DNA from: Bacteroidales bacterium
GTDB taxonomy: Bacteria > Bacteroidota > Bacteroidia > Bacteroidales > UBA932
Assembly (NCBI GenBank): GCA_017483985.1
Contig: JAFUUB010000110.1
Span: forward strand, 1-29,087
Reading direction: 5' to 3'
DNA length: 29,087 bases
Shown: positions 7,216-15,298 of the stretch, piece by piece
Layout of the letters: the number at the start of each line of letters is the position of its first letter
Position numbering within the stretch: the first letter of the stretch is position 1
Made by a program: the position numbers and the translations under genes
The notes under the pieces: model-generated
Databases searched by the model: none
What the model was told of the DNA's origin: nothing
What the model saw: the letters and a program-made list of their open reading frames with translations, nothing else

Positions 7216-8528
7216 TGGCCAAGCCTTCGTTGCAAGTCATCACCCTCGGTTGTTCCAAGAACAAGGTGGACACCGAGCACCTGCTCGCGCAGGTGCAGGA
7301 TGACTTCGTGATCATACCGGAGGATGAGGAAGCGAAGGTCGACTGGCTGCTGCTCAATACCTGCGGATTCATCGGAGATGCCAAGGAAGAGTCGGTGCAG
7401 GCGGTGTTCGACGCCGTCGACCGGAAAAACCGCGGACTGGTCGGGAAAATCCTGGTATTCGGCTGCCTGTCGCAGCGGTACATGGACGAACTGCCCGGCC
7501 TGATCCCGGAAGTGGACGGCTGGTACGGCGCCCGCGACCTGGACCCGGTCGTCCGGGCGTTGGGCGGCCAGGTGAAAGCCGGTCGCCGGAATGCGCGTTA
7601 TTCGCCCGTACGCCGCACCCCGTATGCCTTCCTGAAGATTTCCGAGGGTTGTGACCGGCGGTGTTCCTATTGCGCCATCCCGTTCATCCGCGGCGCCCAT
7701 CGGTCCGTACCGATGGAAGACCTGGTGGCAGAGGCCCGGTCGCTCTCTGCAGAGGGGGTCCGGGAACTGGTGCTGATCGCCCAGGATACCACCTATTACG
7801 GACTGGACCTGTATGGACGCCGGGCTTTGGCGGAGCTGCTCCAGCGGCTGTCGGAGGTGGACGGGATCGAATGGATCCGCATCCATTATTCCTACCCGGC
7901 CGGTTTCCCGGAGGACGTGCTGGACCAGATGGCCTCCAATCCGAAGGTCTGCCGCTATATGGACATCCCGCTGCAGCATGTGGCGGATCCCGTGCTGGAC
8001 AACATGCACCGGCACGTGGACGGGGCCTGGACCCGTTCGTTGATCCGGAAGATGCGGGAGAAGGTCCCGGGCATCGTCCTGCGTACCACGCTGATCGTCG
8101 GCCATCCCGGCGAAGGCCGCAAGGAGTTCTCCGAACTCTTGGACTTTGTCCGTGAGGCCCGTTTCGAAAGACTGGGTGCCTTCACCTATTCCGAGGAAGA
8201 AGGGACCTGGGGTGCAGCCCATCTGAAAGACTCCGTAAGCAAAAAAACGAAACAATCGCGCCTTTCCCGGCTCATGGAAATCCAGCGTGGTATATCATTT
8301 GCTTACAATCAATCCCGGATCGGCTCCGAGGTCCGTGTCCTGGTGGACGGCTATGCCGACGGCATCCTGGTATGCCGCAGCGAGTTCGAGAGCCCGGAAG
8401 TGGACGGAGAGATCCTGGTTCCATGCCCGCAGGGGGGATCCCCGGAGCCGTATGTCGGCCGGTTCATCACCGTCCGGATCACCGGCGCCGATGATTATGA
8501 CCTGACGGGAGTATATTTAAGAGATTAG
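7215..8528 (+). CDS. rimO: Ribosomal protein S12 methylthiotransferase RimO (radical SAM)
   Basis: Adds a methylthio group to the conserved aspartate of ribosomal protein S12 using two [4Fe-4S] clusters. The N-terminal UPF0004 domain has cluster cysteines C13 (LGCSKN), C50 (NTCGF) and C84 (GCLSQRY). The radical-SAM triad is C146, C150 and C153 in SEGCDRRCSYCAIP, with the KISEGC context that favours RimO over MiaB. A C-terminal TRAM domain covers about residues 370-437. The 437-residue length is normal. The start overlaps the preceding stop by one base. Confidence 0.95.
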   Translation: MAKPSLQVITLGCSKNKVDTEHLLAQVQDDFVIIPEDEEAKVDWLLLNTCGFIGDAKEESVQAVFDAVDRKNRGLVGKILVFGCLSQRYMDELPGLIPEVDGWYGARDLDPVVRALGGQVKAGRRNARYSPVRRTPYAFLKISEGCDRRCSYCAIPFIRGAHRSVPMEDLVAEARSLSAEGVRELVLIAQDTTYYGLDLYGRRALAELLQRLSEVDGIEWIRIHYSYPAGFPEDVLDQMASNPKVCRYMDIPLQHVADPVLDNMHRHVDGAWTRSLIRKMREKVPGIVLRTTLIVGHPGEGRKEFSELLDFVREARFERLGAFTYSEEEGTWGAAHLKDSVSKKTKQSRLSRLMEIQRGISFAYNQSRIGSEVRVLVDGYADGILVCRSEFESPEVDGEILVPCPQGGSPEPYVGRFITVRITGADDYDLTGVYLRD

Positions 8529-8532
8529 TGCT

Positions 8533-9477
8533 ATGAAACGTTCATCGATCCTGGCTGCGATCGCACTCACGCTGAGCCTGGGTGCCTGCAGCCCGCAGAC
8601 TTTCACCATGAACCTGGAAACGCGGCTGCCGTCGCTATCCGGTTTCGATCTCGGCGGGAAAAGCCTTTCCGTCGTTTACCTCGAGGAAGCGGGGAAAGAT
8701 ACGGTTTTTGCCAAAAACCTGGCGACCGGATTCGCGGAGGCGTTGGAAAAGGATTACTTTGGCGGCCGCCAGGCCGTCGGCGTCTACCGGATGGAGAAGA
8801 AATCCGGAGCGGATTATGCGTCCCGGGACACTTTGCTGAACCTGGTCATGGACAGCGGGGATGATGTCATCTTCCTGTTTGACGCGCCGGCGTTCCAGGA
8901 TGCGGTCCTGGGTGAGCAAAAGACCTCGTCCCTGCAGTCACCCGATTCTTCGCGTTTCGTGGTGGCCAGTATCCCTTATTCGCTGCGCATGTATGCCTAT
9001 GATTCGATGAACAAGGCCGATACGGTCCGGACCTTCGTGGGGAACGGCACCTTCAACCAGGTCATCTTCGGCTCCGAAAAGACGACGGATGCCCAGTACA
9101 GGCGTCACTTGTGGGACAACACCACCAATACCGCCGTTCAGGCTGCGGATGCCGGAAACCGCAGCGCCGCCAAGTTCAAATCGGTCTGGAAAGAAGAGAT
9201 GTTTACGTTCTTTTATTATGATTCCGCGGTCTGGACGGATGCCGCCGAATCTGCCTATGTATTCAAGTGGAATACGGCCGTGGATAAATGGATGTCGCTG
9301 CTTAATACCAAGAATTACGAGAAACGCGCTTATGCGGAGTACAACCTGGCCGTCGCCTGTTTCCTGATGGGCGATGTCGAGCTGGCCTCCCGCTGGCTGG
9401 ACCAGAGTGACAAGGACGGAAAGGTATATCTTTCCGACAACCTGCGCCGCAAGATCGCAGCCAAGCTGACGCGTTAG
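8533..9477 (+). CDS. Bacteroidota lipoprotein of unknown function (DUF6340-like)
   Basis: A 314-residue protein beginning with a lipoprotein signal: basic MKRSS, hydrophobic core and lipobox SLGAC with C19. The mature part has an alternating strand/helix region (about 40-150) containing LSVVYLEE and the acidic DSGDDVIFLFDAP, then a helical C-terminus (about 235-314) whose spacing of Ala, Tyr and Leu (KRAYAEYNLAVACFLMGDVELASRWL) looks like one or two TPR units. I think it belongs to a Bacteroidota lipoprotein family annotated DUF6340, but that name is from memory. It follows rimO by 4 bp. Its stop is interlocked with the stop of convergent queE, leaving no room for a terminator between them. 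Confidence 0.75.
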   Translation: MKRSSILAAIALTLSLGACSPQTFTMNLETRLPSLSGFDLGGKSLSVVYLEEAGKDTVFAKNLATGFAEALEKDYFGGRQAVGVYRMEKKSGADYASRDTLLNLVMDSGDDVIFLFDAPAFQDAVLGEQKTSSLQSPDSSRFVVASIPYSLRMYAYDSMNKADTVRTFVGNGTFNQVIFGSEKTTDAQYRRHLWDNTTNTAVQAADAGNRSAAKFKSVWKEEMFTFFYYDSAVWTDAAESAYVFKWNTAVDKWMSLLNTKNYEKRAYAEYNLAVACFLMGDVELASRWLDQSDKDGKVYLSDNLRRKIAAKLTR

Positions 9478-10058
9478 CGGATATCCAGAATCTTGTGGGT
9501 CTGCAGGCTCAGACTCCACCGGGGGTGGTCCAGCACATAGCGGACCACCTCTTTCGTATTCTCCCCGGAACAGGGCTGGAGGAAATAGTGGTCCGCCGGG
9601 AAAGACAGCCATCGCTGCACATCCTGCCCGGTGTAGACGAGTTTCAACTCGTCGGCTTTTTCCAGGACGACGGTACCCTGGGGCTGCCAGTCTTCCTTGG
9701 GGCTGAGGGTGACCCAGTCGATCCCTTCGGGAAGGGGATGGGTGCCGTTGGTTTCGATATGGAGGGAGAATCCGGCCCAGTGGAAGGCCTGGACGAAGGC
9801 GTCATCGACCTGGAGGGAGGGTTCGCCTCCGGTCAGGACCAGGTGACGGCAGCCGCTGGAAAGCCGGAGGGCTTCGGCGACCAGTTCTTCCAGGGACCAG
9901 GCTTCCGCATGGGAGAAGTCCGTGTCGCAGAACGGACAGCGCAGGTTGCAGCCCGCCAGGCGGACGAATACGGCCGGCGTTCCGGTCCACCATCCTTCTC
10001 CCTGCAGGGAGTAGAAGATTTCGTTGACGCGGTATGTGTCAGTCTTCGTCCCGTTCAT
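9474..10058 (-). CDS. queE: 7-carboxy-7-deazaguanine synthase (radical SAM)
   Basis: Radical-SAM ring contraction of 6-carboxytetrahydropterin to 7-carboxy-7-deazaguanine, the second committed step to preQ0/queuosine. The [4Fe-4S] cysteines are C37, C41 and C44 in GCNLRCPFCDTDF; the family N-terminus VNEIFYSLQGEGWWTG is at residues 11-26, and LVLTGGEPSLQ follows mid-protein. The 194 residues match the short QueE form. The start overlaps the queD 3' end by 20 bp; an ATG nearer the conserved block is not available, so a short N-terminal extension (about 10 residues) is accepted. Third gene of queC-queD-queE. Confidence 0.95.
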   Translation of the reverse strand: MNGTKTDTYRVNEIFYSLQGEGWWTGTPAVFVRLAGCNLRCPFCDTDFSHAEAWSLEELVAEALRLSSGCRHLVLTGGEPSLQVDDAFVQAFHWAGFSLHIETNGTHPLPEGIDWVTLSPKEDWQPQGTVVLEKADELKLVYTGQDVQRWLSFPADHYFLQPCSGENTKEVVRYVLDHPRWSLSLQTHKILDIR

Positions 10059-10377
10059 AAACGGCCTTGTTGTTCTCGGATTCCCAGATTTCGACTTTGT
10101 AGCAGTTTTCTACGTGGTCGCAGATCCAACGGGCGATGTTCTCGGCCGTGGGATTGAAGGGGAGGATCTCGTTGAGGTTCCGGTGGTCCAGCTGGCCGCT
10201 GATTTCTCGTTTGATCGCCGTGAAATCCGTGACCATACCGTCCTGGTTGAGGGTCTTGGACTTGCAGTGGACCAGTACGATCCAGTTGTGGCCGTGCAGG
10301 GCTTCGCACTTGCTCTCATAGCTGAGATGGAGACTGTGCGCGGAGGAGATTTCGAGTCGCTTGGTGACGTAATACAT
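10039..10377 (-). CDS. queD: 6-carboxy-5,6,7,8-tetrahydropterin synthase
   Basis: Converts dihydroneopterin triphosphate to 6-carboxytetrahydropterin, the entry step of 7-deazaguanine synthesis. The 112-residue T-fold protein shows zinc ligands H14 (SSAHSL) and H28/H30 (ALHGHN), the catalytic C24 four residues before the HGH pair, and the D64-H65 dyad in DHRNLNE, with a substrate-anchoring Glu near the end (VEIWES). The frame is open 33 codons further upstream, but that extension overlaps queC and the family starts at MYYVTKRLEIS. It begins 4 bp after the queC stop and overlaps queE by 20 bp. Confidence 0.95.
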   Translation of the reverse strand: MYYVTKRLEISSAHSLHLSYESKCEALHGHNWIVLVHCKSKTLNQDGMVTDFTAIKREISGQLDHRNLNEILPFNPTAENIARWICDHVENCYKVEIWESENNKAVYERDED

Positions 10378-10381
10378 GGCT

Positions 10382-11023
10382 TCAGGCTTTGTAGGGGGTC
10401 GGGTCGAAGCCGGCGAGGGCTTCCTTTCTTTCATGGCAGGTACCGCAAAGGCCGCAGTGGAGGGTGTCGCCTTCATAGCAGGAATAGGTCTTTTCGAAGG
10501 GGACTTCCAGTTCCCGCCCCAGCAGGGCGATCTCCCGTTTGGTCATATTGCAGTAAGGGGATACGATGCGGATGCCTTCATACGTGCCGGCATGGGACGC
10601 CTGGTCCATGGCCTGGACGAATTCCGGGCGGCAGTCCGGGTAGATGGCATGGTCTCCGGCGTGGTTGGCGATCAGGACGGTATCCAGGCCGTTGCTTTCG
10701 GCCAGTCCGACGGCGACGGACAGCATGATGCCGTTGCGGAACGGGACCACGGTGCTCTTCATGTTGTCTTCAGCATACGCCCCATGCGGGATGGCCGGGC
10801 CGCTTTCGAACATGCTGCTTTTGAAATATTTCCCCATGAAGTCCAGCGGGATGACCAGGTGCCGGATGCCCAGCAGGGTGCAGTTCTCGCGGGCGCAGGC
10901 CAGTTGGGCGGCATCCTGGCGGGCACCATAGGTAAAGGTCACGGCCAGGGAAATGCGGTCTTTGTATTGGTACAGGAGGGTGGTGCTGTCCATCCCTCCG
11001 GAATAAACGATGAGTGCTTTCAA
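10382..11023 (-). CDS. queC: 7-cyano-7-deazaguanine synthase (TTG start)
   Basis: ATP-dependent conversion of 7-carboxy-7-deazaguanine to preQ0. The PP-loop SGGMDSTT is at residues 8-15, and the C-terminal zinc site is C182, C190, C193 and C196 (CGLCGTC). Start choice: an in-frame ATG at 11065 exists, but the 42 bases between it and the conserved start contain the -7 box TATCTTTG, so that ATG would lie upstream of the transcript. TTG at 11023, giving MKALIVYSGGMDS, matches the normal queC N-terminus and a leader of about 15 nt. First gene of queC-queD-queE; no preQ1 riboswitch is visible in the short leader. Confidence 0.93.
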   Translation of the reverse strand: MKALIVYSGGMDSTTLLYQYKDRISLAVTFTYGARQDAAQLACARENCTLLGIRHLVIPLDFMGKYFKSSMFESGPAIPHGAYAEDNMKSTVVPFRNGIMLSVAVGLAESNGLDTVLIANHAGDHAIYPDCRPEFVQAMDQASHAGTYEGIRIVSPYCNMTKREIALLGRELEVPFEKTYSCYEGDTLHCGLCGTCHERKEALAGFDPTPYKA

Positions 11024-11042
11024 ATCTTCGGATTCTTTTCTG

Positions 11043-11050
11043 CAAAGATA
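11043..11050 (-). promoter_or_regulatory. -7 box of the queCDE operon
   Basis: TATCTTTG on the minus strand, 19 bp upstream of the TTG start. No consensus -33 TTTG lies at 19-21 nt. It decides the queC start codon. Confidence 0.65.
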
Positions 11051-11138
11051 GCCATTTTTGCCCATTCTGTATATTTTCCCTGTGAAATGCCCGTATATAT
11101 GAATATATATTTAAATATAGTGAATATTATGTAGAATA

Positions 11139-11171
11139 TTTGCAAAATGCTGTAAAAATATACTATATTTG
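11139..11171 (+). promoter_or_regulatory. Promoter of the CoA-transferase/arginine operon
   Basis: TTTG (11139-11142), a 21-nt spacer, then TATATTTG (11164-11171). It lies in a strongly AT-rich 110-bp stretch shared with the divergent queC promoter; the rest of the 11051-11205 gap shows no gene. The leader before the first ATG is about 28 nt. No ARG box could be recognised. Confidence 0.7.
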
Positions 11172-11205
11172 CCGTTGTTAAAGGCCGATTCCCCATGCCA
11201 GGCCG

Positions 11206-12525
11206 ATGGACATGAAGACAGATATGAATCCGATACACTATGTGACCGCCGACCAGGCCGTCCAAGTCGTGAAATCCCACGACCACATCCACCTGAGTGG
11301 TGTTGCCAATGTGCCGCATCCCCTGATTGCCGCCCTCTGCCGGAGGGCTGATGCCGGGGAACTGGTGGACTTGCATTTCCACCATATCCACACCGAGGGA
11401 CCGGCTCCGTATTCCGATCCTGCTTACGAGGGGATCTTCTTTGAACAAGGTTTCTTCGTGGGTCCGAATGTACGGGCAAACGTGAATACGGGCTATGCCG
11501 ATTATATTCCGGTGCATCTGGAAGAGTCTCCGAAGATGTACCGCAGTGGAATCCTGCCCTGTGACGTGGCGATGGTGCAGGTTTCCGAACCGGAAAACGG
11601 ATACGTGTCTCTGGGCTGTTCGGTGGATTGCTCCGTCGCTGCCATCGAGTCCGCCACCCATGTCCTGGCCGTCGTCAATCCGCATGTGCCGTTCGCCTAT
11701 GGTGACCTGGTCCCGGTGGAGCGGATCGAGTCCTTTGTCTGGGATGATACCCCGTTGTATACCATTCCCTTTGCCGAGCCCTCGGCCATCGACCTGGCCA
11801 TCGGACGCCATTGCGCGGAACTGGTGCCGGACGGAGCCTGTCTGCAGATGGGGATCGGTTCGCTTCCGAATGCGATCGCCTCGCATCTGAAGGACCATCA
11901 GAACCTGGGCCTGCATACCGAACTGTTCTCCGACGGCGTGCTGGACCTGATCCGCAGCGGTGTCGTCAACGGTTCGCAGAAGGTGACCGATCCGGGGAAA
12001 GTCGTGGCCGCCTTCCTGCTGGGATCGACGGAACTCTATGATTTCGTGGATCATAACAAGGATGTCCTCATGCGGGACATCAGCTATACCAACGACCCGT
12101 GGGTCATCGCCCGGAATCCCGGGGTCGTGTCGATCAACTTTGCCACCGAAGTGGACCTGACCGGTCAGATCTGCGCCGATTCGATCGGAACGCGGATCTA
12201 TTCCGGGACCGGCGGACAGCTGGACTTCGTCAAGGGGGCCCGGCGTTCGGAAGGGGGAAAGTCGGTGATCGCGCTGCCTTCCAGAACCCGCAAGGGGAAG
12301 AACAAGATCGTCCCGGTCCTGACGAGCGGAGCCGGGGTCGTCACGCCCCGGGCGGATGCGGAATGGATCGTGACCGAATATGGCGCCGTCAACCTGTACG
12401 GCCGTTCGCTGCAAGAGCGGGCGAAACTCCTGACCAGCATTGCGCATCCGGATGACAGGGAAATGCTGGAAAAGGCTGCCTTTGAAAGATTTGGGAAACA
12501 TTACTTGAACATAACAATTAGATAA
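11206..12525 (+). CDS. Acetyl-CoA hydrolase/transferase family CoA-transferase (4-hydroxybutyrate CoA-transferase-like)
   Basis: A 439-residue class I CoA-transferase, moving CoA between carboxylic acids through a glutamyl-CoA intermediate. The expected catalytic Glu is E239 in GLHTELFSDG; the CoA-binding GTGGQLDF motif is near residues 331-338 and EYGAVNL near 388-394. Length and motifs resemble 4-hydroxybutyrate or butyryl-CoA:acetate transferases (about 430-450 aa) more than the roughly 500-aa succinyl-CoA:acetate enzymes, but specificity cannot be settled by eye. Starts at M3 or M7 are also possible. Its TAA overlaps the ATG of the GNAT-ArgG fusion (TAATG), so it is first in the arginine operon; that context suggests a metabolic link, discussed in the findings. 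Confidence 0.9.
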   Translation: MDMKTDMNPIHYVTADQAVQVVKSHDHIHLSGVANVPHPLIAALCRRADAGELVDLHFHHIHTEGPAPYSDPAYEGIFFEQGFFVGPNVRANVNTGYADYIPVHLEESPKMYRSGILPCDVAMVQVSEPENGYVSLGCSVDCSVAAIESATHVLAVVNPHVPFAYGDLVPVERIESFVWDDTPLYTIPFAEPSAIDLAIGRHCAELVPDGACLQMGIGSLPNAIASHLKDHQNLGLHTELFSDGVLDLIRSGVVNGSQKVTDPGKVVAAFLLGSTELYDFVDHNKDVLMRDISYTNDPWVIARNPGVVSINFATEVDLTGQICADSIGTRIYSGTGGQLDFVKGARRSEGGKSVIALPSRTRKGKNKIVPVLTSGAGVVTPRADAEWIVTEYGAVNLYGRSLQERAKLLTSIAHPDDREMLEKAAFERFGKHYLNITIR

Positions 12526-14276
12526 TGAGCACATTTACCGTAACCCGGGCGACTGCCGACCATCTGGGCCTTGTCCCGGAAATCGTAGCCGCATTCGAGA
12601 ATGTCCATGAGAACAAAAGTACCGGATTCGCCTCGCGGACACCGGAGTATATCACTTCCAAGATCCTGGAAGACAAGGCGGTCATTGCCCTTGACGGGGA
12701 CAAGTTCGCCGGATTCTGCTACATCGAGTCGTGGGGACATGACCGTTTCGTGGCCAATTCCGGCTTGCTGGTCAAACCGGAGTACCGGGGGCAGGGCCTG
12801 GCGCGGGAAATCAAGAAGATGGCATTCGACCTGTCCCGGGAAAAGTTCCCGGAGGCGAAGATCTTCGGCCTGACGACCGGCCTGCAGGTCATGCGGATCA
12901 ACTCTGCGCTGGGCTATGAACCGGTCACGTTCTCGGAACTGACGGACGATCCGGAATTCTGGAAAGGCTGCGAAGGCTGCCCGAATTTCGACATCCTGCA
13001 GCGGAACCAGTACAACAGCTGCCTGTGTACGGGCATGCTGTTCGATCCCGCCCGCAAGATCAAGAAGGGAAACGGCAAGAAGGTCGTCGTCGCGTACAGC
13101 GGCGGTCTCGATACCTCCTATACCGTCATGTACCTGAGCCGGGAGATGGGCTATGAGGTCCATGCGGTCTGTGCGGATACCGGCGGTTTCTCGCCGGAAC
13201 AGCTGGCTGAAAATGAGAGCAAGGCGCTTGCCCTGGGTGCCAAGGTCTACAAGACGTTGGACGTGAAGCAGGAGTATTATGCCAAGAGTTTGAAATACAT
13301 GATCTTCGGCAACGTGCTCCGCAACGGGACCTATCCGATTTCCGTTTCCTCCGAACGGATTTTCCAGGCCCTGGCCATCGCGCGGTATGCCCGGGAGATC
13401 GGGGCCGGAGCCATCGCCCACGGGTCTACGGGAGCCGGGAACGACCAGGTCCGTTTCGACATGACGTTCAAGGTGCTGGCCCCGGAAATGGAGATCATCA
13501 CCCTGACGCGCGACATGAAACTGAGCCGCCAGCAGGAGACGGATTACCTGAACCGGCACGGCTTCCATGCGGATTTCAAGAAACTGAAGTATTCCTATAA
13601 CGTCGGTATCTGGGGCACGTCCATCTGTGGCGGAGAGATCCTGGATTCGGCGCAGGGACTTCCGGAAACGGCATACCTGAAGAAGGTGGCCTGCCAGGAA
13701 CCGTCGATCCTGAAAATCGGATTCGAGCAGGGCGAGATCGTCTCTGTAAATGGAAAGGCCTATGCCGATAAGGTGGCTGCCATCCAGGCGGTCGAGGCGA
13801 TTGCCGCTCCCTATGGCATCGGCCGGGATATCCATGTCGGGGATACGATCATCGGCATCAAGGGCCGGGTGGGCTTCGAAGCCGCCGCGGCCATGACGAT
13901 CATCACCGCGCATAAATACCTGGAAAAGCATACGTTGAGCAAGTGGCAGCAGTACTGGAAAGACCAGGTGGCCAACTGGTACGGCATGTTCCTGCATGAG
14001 AGCCAGTATATGGAACCGGTCATGCGGGATATCGAAGCGATGCTTTTGAGCAGCCAGCGCCATGTCACCGGAACCGTGATCCTGGAACTCCGTCCGCAGT
14101 CGCTGTCGACCGTCGGCGTCGAATCCGACAATGACCTGGTCAAGAACAAGCTGGGCGAGTACGGCGAGGGCCAGAAGGGCTGGACCTCCGACGAGGCCAA
14201 GGGATTCATCGCCCTGACTTCCGTTCCGCTGAAGGTCTATTACCTGTCTCATCCGGAGGAAAAGGACGCGTTATGA
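12525..14276 (+). CDS. argG: Fused GNAT acyltransferase - argininosuccinate synthase
   Basis: A 583-residue two-domain protein. Residues 1 to about 176 are a GNAT domain with acyl-CoA loop YRGQGLA (87-93) and a C-terminal Cys set C149, C152, C166 and C168. After a Lys/Gly linker (178-186), residues 187-583 are a complete argininosuccinate synthase, joining citrulline and aspartate with ATP: AYSGGLDTS (190-198), SVSSERIFQA, GSTGAGNDQVRFD. No stop, frameshift or ATG/GTG/TTG lies at the junction, so this is a real single ORF. In Bacteroides the same two proteins are, to my knowledge, adjacent separate genes, and the GNAT has been linked to N-acyl(succinyl)glutamate synthesis. Start coupled to the CoA-transferase stop; end overlaps argE by 4 bp. 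Confidence 0.93.
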   Translation: MSTFTVTRATADHLGLVPEIVAAFENVHENKSTGFASRTPEYITSKILEDKAVIALDGDKFAGFCYIESWGHDRFVANSGLLVKPEYRGQGLAREIKKMAFDLSREKFPEAKIFGLTTGLQVMRINSALGYEPVTFSELTDDPEFWKGCEGCPNFDILQRNQYNSCLCTGMLFDPARKIKKGNGKKVVVAYSGGLDTSYTVMYLSREMGYEVHAVCADTGGFSPEQLAENESKALALGAKVYKTLDVKQEYYAKSLKYMIFGNVLRNGTYPISVSSERIFQALAIARYAREIGAGAIAHGSTGAGNDQVRFDMTFKVLAPEMEIITLTRDMKLSRQQETDYLNRHGFHADFKKLKYSYNVGIWGTSICGGEILDSAQGLPETAYLKKVACQEPSILKIGFEQGEIVSVNGKAYADKVAAIQAVEAIAAPYGIGRDIHVGDTIIGIKGRVGFEAAAAMTIITAHKYLEKHTLSKWQQYWKDQVANWYGMFLHESQYMEPVMRDIEAMLLSSQRHVTGTVILELRPQSLSTVGVESDNDLVKNKLGEYGEGQKGWTSDEAKGFIALTSVPLKVYYLSHPEEKDAL

Positions 14277-15298
14277 TCCCGTTGTTGCAGGAACTGATCG
14301 CCATTCCCTCTTTCAGCCGGGAAGAAGGGGCCGCCGCCGACTTGCTGCAGGCAAGGCTGGCGGAGCAGGGCCTGCCCATGCACCGGACGGGTAACAACCT
14401 GTGGTGCAGCACGGAAGGGGAGGGACCGGTCGTCCTGCTGAATGCCCATATCGATACGGTCCGTCCGGCGGCCGGCTATACGCGGGATCCGTTCCGCCCA
14501 ACCCTGGAAGGGGACCGGCTGTACGGCCTCGGGGCCAATGACGATGGCGGAAGCGTCATCGCTATGATCCGGGCTTACCGGATCCTGTCGTCCCGTCCGC
14601 AGCCTTACCGGCTCGTCCTTTCGCTGACGGCCGAGGAGGAAGTGACCGGTACGGGAGGCATCGAGATGCTTTTCCCGCTGGTCGGCCCGGTAGCCCTGGG
14701 GATCATCGGTGAGCCGACGGGGCTTCGGATGGCGGTGGCCGAGCGCGGACTGATGGTGCTGGACTGCACGGCCCACGGGGTCAGCGGCCATGCGGCGCGG
14801 GATGAGGGGAAAAACGCGATCTATGCGGCCATGGAGGATATCCGGCGGCTGCTTTCCTTCGATTTCGGTCGGCCTTCGGACTTGCTGGGCCGGGTGAAAA
14901 CGACCGTGACCCTGATCCAGGCCGGGACGCAGCACAATGTCATCCCGGATACCTGTTCCTTTGTCGTGGATGTCCGTACGAATGAGCATGTTACCAACCA
15001 GGAGGTCCTGTCGGGAATCAGCCGTTGCCTCCAGTCCGATGTGCGTGCCCGTTCGACCCGGTTGGGAAGTTCCAGTATTGCACTGGACCATCCGGTCGTC
15101 CTGCGGGGAACCGGCCTGGGGCTGGAATCCTTCGGCTCCCCGACCCTCAGCAATTCGGCGGTGTGCCCGTTCCCGACCCTGAAAATCGGTCCGGGAGATT
15201 CCGCCCGTTCCCACGGGCCGGATGAATACATCTGCCTGTCGGAAATCGAGGCGGCCGTAGACGTGTATGTTCAATTATTGGATGGATTGGTACTATGA
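14273..15298 (+). CDS. argE: ArgE-type M20 deacylase (N-acetyl/N-succinyl-citrulline or -ornithine)
   Basis: A 341-residue M20 zinc amidohydrolase removing the N-acyl group from an arginine-pathway intermediate. Metal and catalytic residues: H59 and D61 in NAHIDTV, D90/D91 in GANDDGG, the catalytic pair E121/E122 in TAEEEVTG, E147 in GEPTG, and the final His in SARSHGPDEYI (about residue 314). The dimerisation-domain motif VSGHAARDEGKNAI is near 165-178. Bacteroidota use acyl-citrulline via a special transcarbamylase, so acetyl- or succinyl-citrulline is the probable substrate; the sequence does not decide. It overlaps the argG fusion (ATGA) and argH (ATGA) at its two ends. Confidence 0.9.
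   Translation: MIPLLQELIAIPSFSREEGAAADLLQARLAEQGLPMHRTGNNLWCSTEGEGPVVLLNAHIDTVRPAAGYTRDPFRPTLEGDRLYGLGANDDGGSVIAMIRAYRILSSRPQPYRLVLSLTAEEEVTGTGGIEMLFPLVGPVALGIIGEPTGLRMAVAERGLMVLDCTAHGVSGHAARDEGKNAIYAAMEDIRRLLSFDFGRPSDLLGRVKTTVTLIQAGTQHNVIPDTCSFVVDVRTNEHVTNQEVLSGISRCLQSDVRARSTRLGSSSIALDHPVVLRGTGLGLESFGSPTLSNSAVCPFPTLKIGPGDSARSHGPDEYICLSEIEAAVDVYVQLLDGLVL

Noticed and set aside
11066..11205. AT-rich stretch between queC and the CoA-transferase as a foreign insert or origin
   Set aside because: It holds the two divergent promoters and no repeats or DnaA-box cluster; AT-richness of promoters in a GC-rich genome is sufficient.
13050..13085. Possible hidden stop or separate argG start at the GNAT-ArgG junction
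   Set aside because: Codons across the linker were read one by one: no stop, no frame change and no ATG, GTG or TTG near the ArgG N-terminus, so the fusion stands.
12501..14252. A 583-codon minus-strand frame opposite the GNAT-ArgG fusion
   Set aside because: Antisense shadow with the composition typical of such frames; it would overlap the whole fusion gene.
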